The notes under the pieces: model-generated
The model's database searches: none
The model's input: only the letters and a program-made list of their open reading frames with translations
Told to the model about the DNA's origin: nothing
Shown here: positions 58,255 through 64,000 of the stretch, one piece after another
How positions within the stretch are numbered: the stretch's first letter is position 1
Layout: each line of letters opens with the position of its first letter
Source: Cannabis sativa
Taxonomy: Eukaryota; Streptophyta; Magnoliopsida; Rosales; Cannabaceae
NCBI RefSeq assembly: GCF_029168945.1
Contig: NC_083603.1
Location: 9,920,001-9,984,000 of the forward strand
Direction: 5' to 3'
Length of the DNA: 64,000 nt
Translations under genes and position numbers: made by a program

Positions 58255-61132
58255 TGTAACGCCCTAAATCATTAGGCACGCTACCCAACATACTTATAAA
58301 ACCCTAATCCCCTAATTGGGATTACTAGTAAAATTAGCACAGAAATTAAACTTTAATTACAAACAGAGTGAAAATAAACTTGTAATACTTTTTCACTTTA
58401 TAAAATAAAATATACAAGTGTCGGGATCCCGAGAGTACTTAACAAAATATTATTACAAGTTCGTTTCCTTTAGCCGACCTATGCGGCAAAACAGAGTACA
58501 AAATACATCACTGGTAGACCCCAACCCGCTTGGTCTAGTATGGCCCGAACATGTACATTCCTCATCCAGCTCCTGCACTCACGGCTGATCAGCAATAGAC
58601 TTACCCTTTCCTGCACAGTAGAGCACCCGTGAGCCAAGCCCAGCAAGACAGTATAAATCATATCAATAATATGTTCATTATACTATTTAAACAGTAATGC
58701 CATCCATATATGTCTGTGTGTCACAGACCTGCATGTCACACTCACATGCCTATTTATGCCTACGTGGCGTAGACCTACGTGTTGCTCCCACAAGTCTAAT
58801 TACAATAAGGCCTTAGAATAGTTCATCTCGGTTCTGGTTACCGAGTCCAACTTGATTATGCCTTGGCGTATAACCCTTAGTCTCAATATGTGAAACACCT
58901 AATTACTGGTGCCACTGCACTATTTGTCTATTTGCTATAAACCTGCATGTTACGCTCACATGCCTATTTATGTCTACGTGGCGTAGACCTACGTGTTTCT
59001 CTCACACGTCTAAATACATTAAGGCCTTAGTAGGGTTTACCTCGGTTTTGATTACCGAGCCTAACCTGATTATGCCTTGCTTGCATAACCCTATTCTTAT
59101 ATATACGTAATCCATACATTACGTTCTTTCGATGGTTTATCCTGGTGATATATACCAGGTCTAACCCACATACACATAACTTTTAACATACATGCGTGTA
59201 TTCAACATCAATAACAACATATATAATCTTAGGGTAATAACCCTAACTTACATACTGAGTAACCACTCATACAATACGCTTCTATATACTCAGATAACAT
59301 TTACTAAGAGCGTTAACCCTAACTCATGCTTTCATTGGTTTCATAATATTCTAGGGTAATAACCCTAGACCACACTAAAATTAACTCAAGGTACTAGCTT
59401 ACCGAGTCTAGCTTAATTATGCCTTAAGCGCATAATTCATAATCTCAATATATACATTTATCTAACATGGCATAGTATTTATACAACATATATCACTAGG
59501 GTAGTAACCCTAGGCTATTAAACCACTCATGTTAGGGTAATAACCCTAATCCCGGTTACTAAACTTTCATGCATATCATTCACAATATAAGAGCCACTGC
59601 GCATACTCTACGTGCTAATCACTGTCTTACCTGTTGTCCAGCAAAAAGAAGGAGATTCTGAATCCCCGGGTGCTCCTGATCAGGTGTCGGTAATCCTAGT
59701 CACACAAATTCGGGATAATTCACACTTAGGGTTAACCCCTGACTTTCAACTCAATAAAATTCAAGCATGGCATTTACAATTCAGATAATCATACAGAGCT
59801 CGGAACGAGCTTTCCAACGATATAAAGAACTCCCGAATTGGAGTTCGGAATCGAAAGTTATGAACTTTCAAAAATCAACTCAAAACTGCCCAAAAACACG
59901 AGGGCGGGCCGCGGCATGCCCAGACCATGCCGCGGCACCTGGGACCAATTCCTAGGTCCACACAAAGGAGCGGGCCGCGGCATGCTCCAGAGCATGCCGC
60001 GGCATCTGGGTGCAGAACCCAGAAAACCAGTAGCTCCTCTTCGAATTTTTAGCTTCCAAACCAATCTTTTCACTCCAATTTCTCAACCAAACTTTCAAAT
60101 CAACAAGTAAGGTTGCTAGCAATTACTAGATGATCAAATAAACACATTTTATGCATTAATTCCAGTAATAAGCTTCAAAAATCAGATTGCCTAAAAAAAT
60201 CACATAAACTCCCATTTCAAACTCAAAAGCTAGAATTCACAATTTAGCTCCAACCACAATTCGCAGCAATCAAATAGCATAAATAACTGAAATTTAAACA
60301 TGGAGAACACCCTAGATTCCATCCAAAGCTCACCCAAACACAAACCCATACAATAATCCACAAGATTCAAGTATAAACATGCTTAAATTCACACAAGAAT
60401 ACTCACATGCAACATCACAACATCATCAACTTATTCCATGCTTTTAATCAATAAAATTCAGTAGCAAAGCTAATAAATCAAAGCTGTAAAACTACCTCAA
60501 CATTAATCCAAAAGCAAGCTTAAGTTTCCACAACCACAAAGCTTCAAATCCAAGCTCAACCAAGCAATTTCCACCAAAATAATTTGGAAAAATCAAAGAG
60601 GGTTAGAGAGGGAGAGAGTTCGGGTATGAGAGGGAATAAACCAGAGTTTTCCTTTTCATTTCCTCAAAAATTCCTTTTTTATCCAATATATCATAAAGGT
60701 CAAAAATGACCATTTTGCCCTTAGGGCTATATAACAAGCATAAGCATTCTCAAGGGCACATTTGTAATTCATACTCAATTTATTCCCAAATAAATTTCAA
60801 ACTATCACTCATCAAATAAAAATGCCAAATAACCAATCAAATTTACATTTCGAGCCCGAACCCGGTTCGACCCGAAATTCCCGGTTGTGACAACACAGGC
60901 ATACTATATAATAATATAGTTCTATTAAGCACATAATTAAATTAATCTTATCAATTTACCCCTCTCGGGTCATATTTACCAAAATGCCCCTGGCTCACCA
61001 ACGAGGTCTTTAACACATTAAAATTCATAAAATTTCACATATATTGAACTATGTAATAATATAATTCCTCAATTATTCATAGTTCTCTAATTAGGGTTTC
61101 GCTAATCCATTTCTTAATTCCAGGGTATTACA
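58255..61132 (-). mobile_element. Solo LTR, relative of the TGTAAAGACCGC family (copy C)
   Basis: On the plus strand it runs TGTAACGCCCTAAATC to AGGGTATTACA, flanked by GGATA on both sides (58250-58254 and 61133-61137). In the opposite orientation it has the same order of parts as copies A and B: purine/CT leader (60600-60640), palindromes (59900-60010), tandem array (58700-59560), a GGATCCCGA/GTACAAAATA block (58420-58505) and a conserved end. It is a distinct, diverged subfamily. It is non-coding. Confidence 0.92.
58726..59160 (-). repeat. About 216-bp tandem repeat in solo LTR copy C
   Basis: Two units share CCTGCATGTYACRCTCACAT, CTACGTGGCGTAGACCTACG, AAGGCCTTAG and TTACCGAGYCYAACYTGATT. 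Further shorter pieces (CTAGGGTAATAACCCTAG, a palindrome) recur to 59560. Confidence 0.85.
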
Positions 61133-61158
61133 GGATAGATGTTTTATGGAGCTGATTG

Positions 61159-63048
61159 TGTTGGGTTTTATGCCCTAAATAAAACTCATTTCAATATAAT
61201 CAGATTTACTTATTAATATAGATCAGAAATAACATTTAATGTTGCATGGTTCACATGATTTATTTCATGATTATATGTACATAATGTATGAATTCATCTG
61301 AAACCCTTTTCACATACTTGATCCTGTTTATTGTGCCGTCAACACATTGGAAAGTAAACATGACTGTGTGAATAAAGTTTCCTAGATTTATCAGACACAG
61401 GGTTTTACTGATATGATAATCTACAACAAGAGTTTACTTGTATTTGGAGAAATACTATGTTCTTTCCAGAACATTGGTTAAAGTAAAGCTCATGTTGGAT
61501 GCATGGAGTATGCATCGGAAGGGACCGATATTGAACTTTGACTTAGATTTATTAAATTTACCGTAATATCTATTCAAGTCAATATCGCCTAGTTGATCCT
61601 AGATCAAATGTTCTTAATCCTGTTATGATTAGGCTCAATCTTGAAAGGCTATTCGTGTTCTTTGATTTGTTAGTTAAGCCTACTTTTAGGTCAGGATGAT
61701 ACGTACATTTTGGGAACACGGTAGTGCAATTGAGTAGGAGCGCTAGCATAAATATGGAATCTATAGCTTCTATCTGGCGAATAGTAAGCAAAGGATGATC
61801 TCCTTTGAGCTTGACCAAACGAACATAAATGGTGGAGTACTCATTTCACATAAGCTGAAATATCATTTATACGGGGTCAAGTGTTTTAAGGAATAAATAC
61901 ATTGTAGGGTGTAACGGTAATTTAATCCCTTTACAGTGTAGATCATTCATATAGAGGATCATTGATCAAATTAGGATTATAACAATGGATAACTAATGAT
62001 GTGTCTATATGGTGGAACATATAGAGCATTCTATATACTGAGAGTGCAATTCTAAGTTCTATGCGTGGATTCAACGAAGAATTAATAAGTTAGTGAATTT
62101 TAGTGCTAAATTCTTGATCTACTTACTGGAAGCTCGGTTATATAGACCCACGGTCCCCCCACTAGTTGAGATAATATTGCTTGTAAGACTCATGTAATTG
62201 GTTTTGATTAATCAATTATAATTCACAAATTAGACTATGTCTATTTGTGAAATTTTCACTAAGTAAGGGCGAAATTGTAAAGAAAGAGTTTATAGGAGCA
62301 TATTTGTTAATTATGATACTTTGTATGGTTCAATTAATAAATATGATAAATGACAATATTATTTAATAATTATTTATAGTTATTAAATAGTTAGAATTGG
62401 CATTTAAATGGTTGAATTAGAAAATTGACATTTTTGAGAAAATCAGATGCAGAAAAGATAAAACTGCAAAATTGCAAAAAGTGAGGCCCAAATCCACTAG
62501 TATAGGGCCTGCCACTTTTGTAGGAAATTTAAACTGATATTTTCATTATTTTAATGCCAAATAATTCAAACCTAACCCTAGTGGAATGCTATAAAAAGAT
62601 AGTGAAGGCTTCAGGAAAATTACACTTTTCTTCAGACTTTCTGAATCAGAAAAAACTGAGCCTTCTCTCTCCCTATCTTTAGCTGAACACCCTCTCTCTT
62701 CTTCCTTAGAATTTCGAAATTCTTAGTGTATGAGTAGTGCCCACACACAGCAAGTGATACCTCAATCATAGTGAGGAAGATCGTGAAGAAAGATCATCAG
62801 CAAAGGAGTTTCAGCATCAAAGATTCAGAGAAAGAGATCCAGGTTCAGATATTGATAATGCTCTGCTACAGAAAGGAATCAAGGGCTAGATATCTGAACG
62901 GAAGGAGTCATATTATTCCGCTGCACCCAATGTAAGGTTTCATAAACTTTATATGTGTTTATTTCATCGTTTTAGAAAGTTCATATTTAGGATGTTAATA
63001 AACATACTTGTGAGTAGATCTAAGATCCTGGTAAAATAATTTCCAACA
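61159..63048 (+). mobile_element. Solo LTR, 1.9-kb Copia family, plus strand
   Basis: Begins TGTTGGGTTTTATGCCC and ends TAATTTCCAACA, with a perfect GATTG duplication (61154-61158 and 63049-63053). It is homologous to 28559-30419. It lies in the gypsy protease region, 26 bp from solo LTR copy C. Confidence 0.95.
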
Positions 63049-64000
63049 GATTGCCCCCAATCCAACTAAGGCTGGGCGACCCATTATCATATTGTAAACA
63101 GAGCGAAGATCTACTACCAAAAACTCTTGCATCTGAGTTATTGAAAAAGGCGAGTCTCCCATTGTCAAAGGGAGTTCTGTTGTTCCTAAACTTGCAACAC
63201 TATCCCATGTGAAACCACACAAGTTTATCATGCATGATTTTAGGGAAACCTTTTCTAATCCCATCTTCCTTAGGGTATCTTTGTACAAGATATTTATTGA
63301 ACTCCCATTATTAACCAAGGCTCATTTGATTCTTTTATTTTCAAGTTGAACAATTATTACAAGTGGGTCAATGTGTGGGAATTGGACATTTGATGCATCA
63401 TCCTCTAGGAAAACAATAGGAGGCTCTTCAATTTTTATGCGCTTCAACGTCTCAGACACAAAAGTCGAGGACTGATTTTTTACTTGGTAAGCATATCGCT
63501 TCTGGAAGTATTGCTTGTTCCTGCGAGGTGGGTACCTCTAGAGATTACCAAGATATCCTCGCCATTAATTAACTGGTGGTGGCTGGATGTTTTGATTTGG
63601 ATTATGGTTGTTGGGTGGATCAATATCCTTATGGAATCAACAATACTTGTTCTGATCTCGTTTATTCCTCGCATTTCTCTTGGGATTGGTTTTTGAAAAG
63701 TGGCCTTATTTTTGTTTGCAAGAAATATATTTTCATGAGCTTCATTTAACTCAGTATAAACAGAATAAATTGGGACATACTTTTCCTGTTTCTTCTATAT
63801 ATTTTTATCTTTAGATGAATCCTTGGATTCATCCTTTCTCTTTCCATAGCACTCATTATCTTTGCTCTCGTTTATGCTAGTTCTTACAATGCTTGCTCCC
63901 ATATTGCTCAGGCTTGGTTTATCCTTCGAGCTGCTCTTTAGCAGTTTGAGTTCTAAACAGGCCTGCTCCTTTTGGATGTATATAAGTGCTCTGTCGTTGA

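Larger units (their letters stand above)
56995..64000 (-). pseudogene. Ty3/gypsy gag-protease-reverse transcriptase pseudogene, interrupted twice
   Basis: Read from the right edge on the minus strand, the gag end shows EKYVPIYSVYTELNEAHEN and a KYC/FHKDI block near 63650. The protease region (63318-63054) has [20 protein letters not shown] and [20 protein letters not shown]; the catalytic aspartate of the usual VDNGSS is asparagine here. After two solo LTRs, the frame resumes at 58254 with LKLPTQYGIGTVKEDSSRAR. RT then shows IICHHLNIDPL, EEVDKLLTNNFIRESFYP, CPKD and FPLPRIDQLVDATAR, and finally MKLNLKKCSFGVSFGKFLGL. Stops are frequent and the 3' half (RNase H, integrase) is missing. Sequence style is of the non-chromovirus Tat group. 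Confidence 0.9.

Overview
This window looks like nuclear DNA of a dicot plant. It is AT-rich, its genes have introns, and most of it is nested plant transposable elements (Copia, Ty3/gypsy, Cassandra TRIM, L1, MULE, hAT, Helitron). Only one gene appears complete: a nine-exon, minus-strand IQ-motif (IQM family) calmodulin-binding protein at 16793-19613, with a predicted product of 507 residues. One more genuine host exon is visible, the 3' terminal exon of a dihydropyrimidinase (PYD2) gene at 3156-3347. I cannot name the species.

Layout. 1-1693: 3' end of a degenerate Copia element, then the PYD2 terminal exon. 3965-8488: a 4.5-kb non-autonomous Helitron with canonical ends (A|TC...hairpin...CTAG|T), carrying intron-containing fragments of at least two recognisable genes (dihydrodipicolinate reductase DAPB and transcription elongation factor SPT5) plus an unidentified spliced fragment with an ATG. 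About 9826-16244: a broken Copia element that received a minus-strand solo LTR (10948-12820) and a plus-strand solo LTR (13206-15439). 16793-19613: the IQM gene. 20906-21834: a complete Cassandra TRIM, whose LTRs carry a 5S-rRNA-like segment. 24037-24518: a truncated L1.

25431-38794: a 13.4-kb Copia element with both LTRs and a 5-bp target duplication. It is split by a second, apparently non-coding LTR element (28559-34795), which is itself split by a solo LTR (31644-34030); a small 9-bp-TSD element also sits in the outer 5' LTR. 39580-43973: another Copia element, full length but full of stops. 44306-44834: a hAT-type MITE. 46399-48200: L1 coding remnants. 48433-50256: a minus-strand retroposon with a 16-bp target duplication that looks chimeric. 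50273-53868: AT-rich intergenic DNA containing a poly(T)-only retroposition footprint. 53878-55848: a MULE with 300-bp inverted repeats and a 9-bp duplication, containing a 457-bp TRIM. 56995-64000: a minus-strand Ty3/gypsy gag-protease-RT pseudogene interrupted by two unrelated solo LTRs only 26 bp apart.

Insertion order can be read because the target duplications are intact for most elements. Two patterns are not explained by ordinary annotation. The Helitron has captured exons of several genes, all in the same orientation. Several LTR elements each carry their own distinct GC-rich palindrome pair or cluster in an AT-rich untranslated region.
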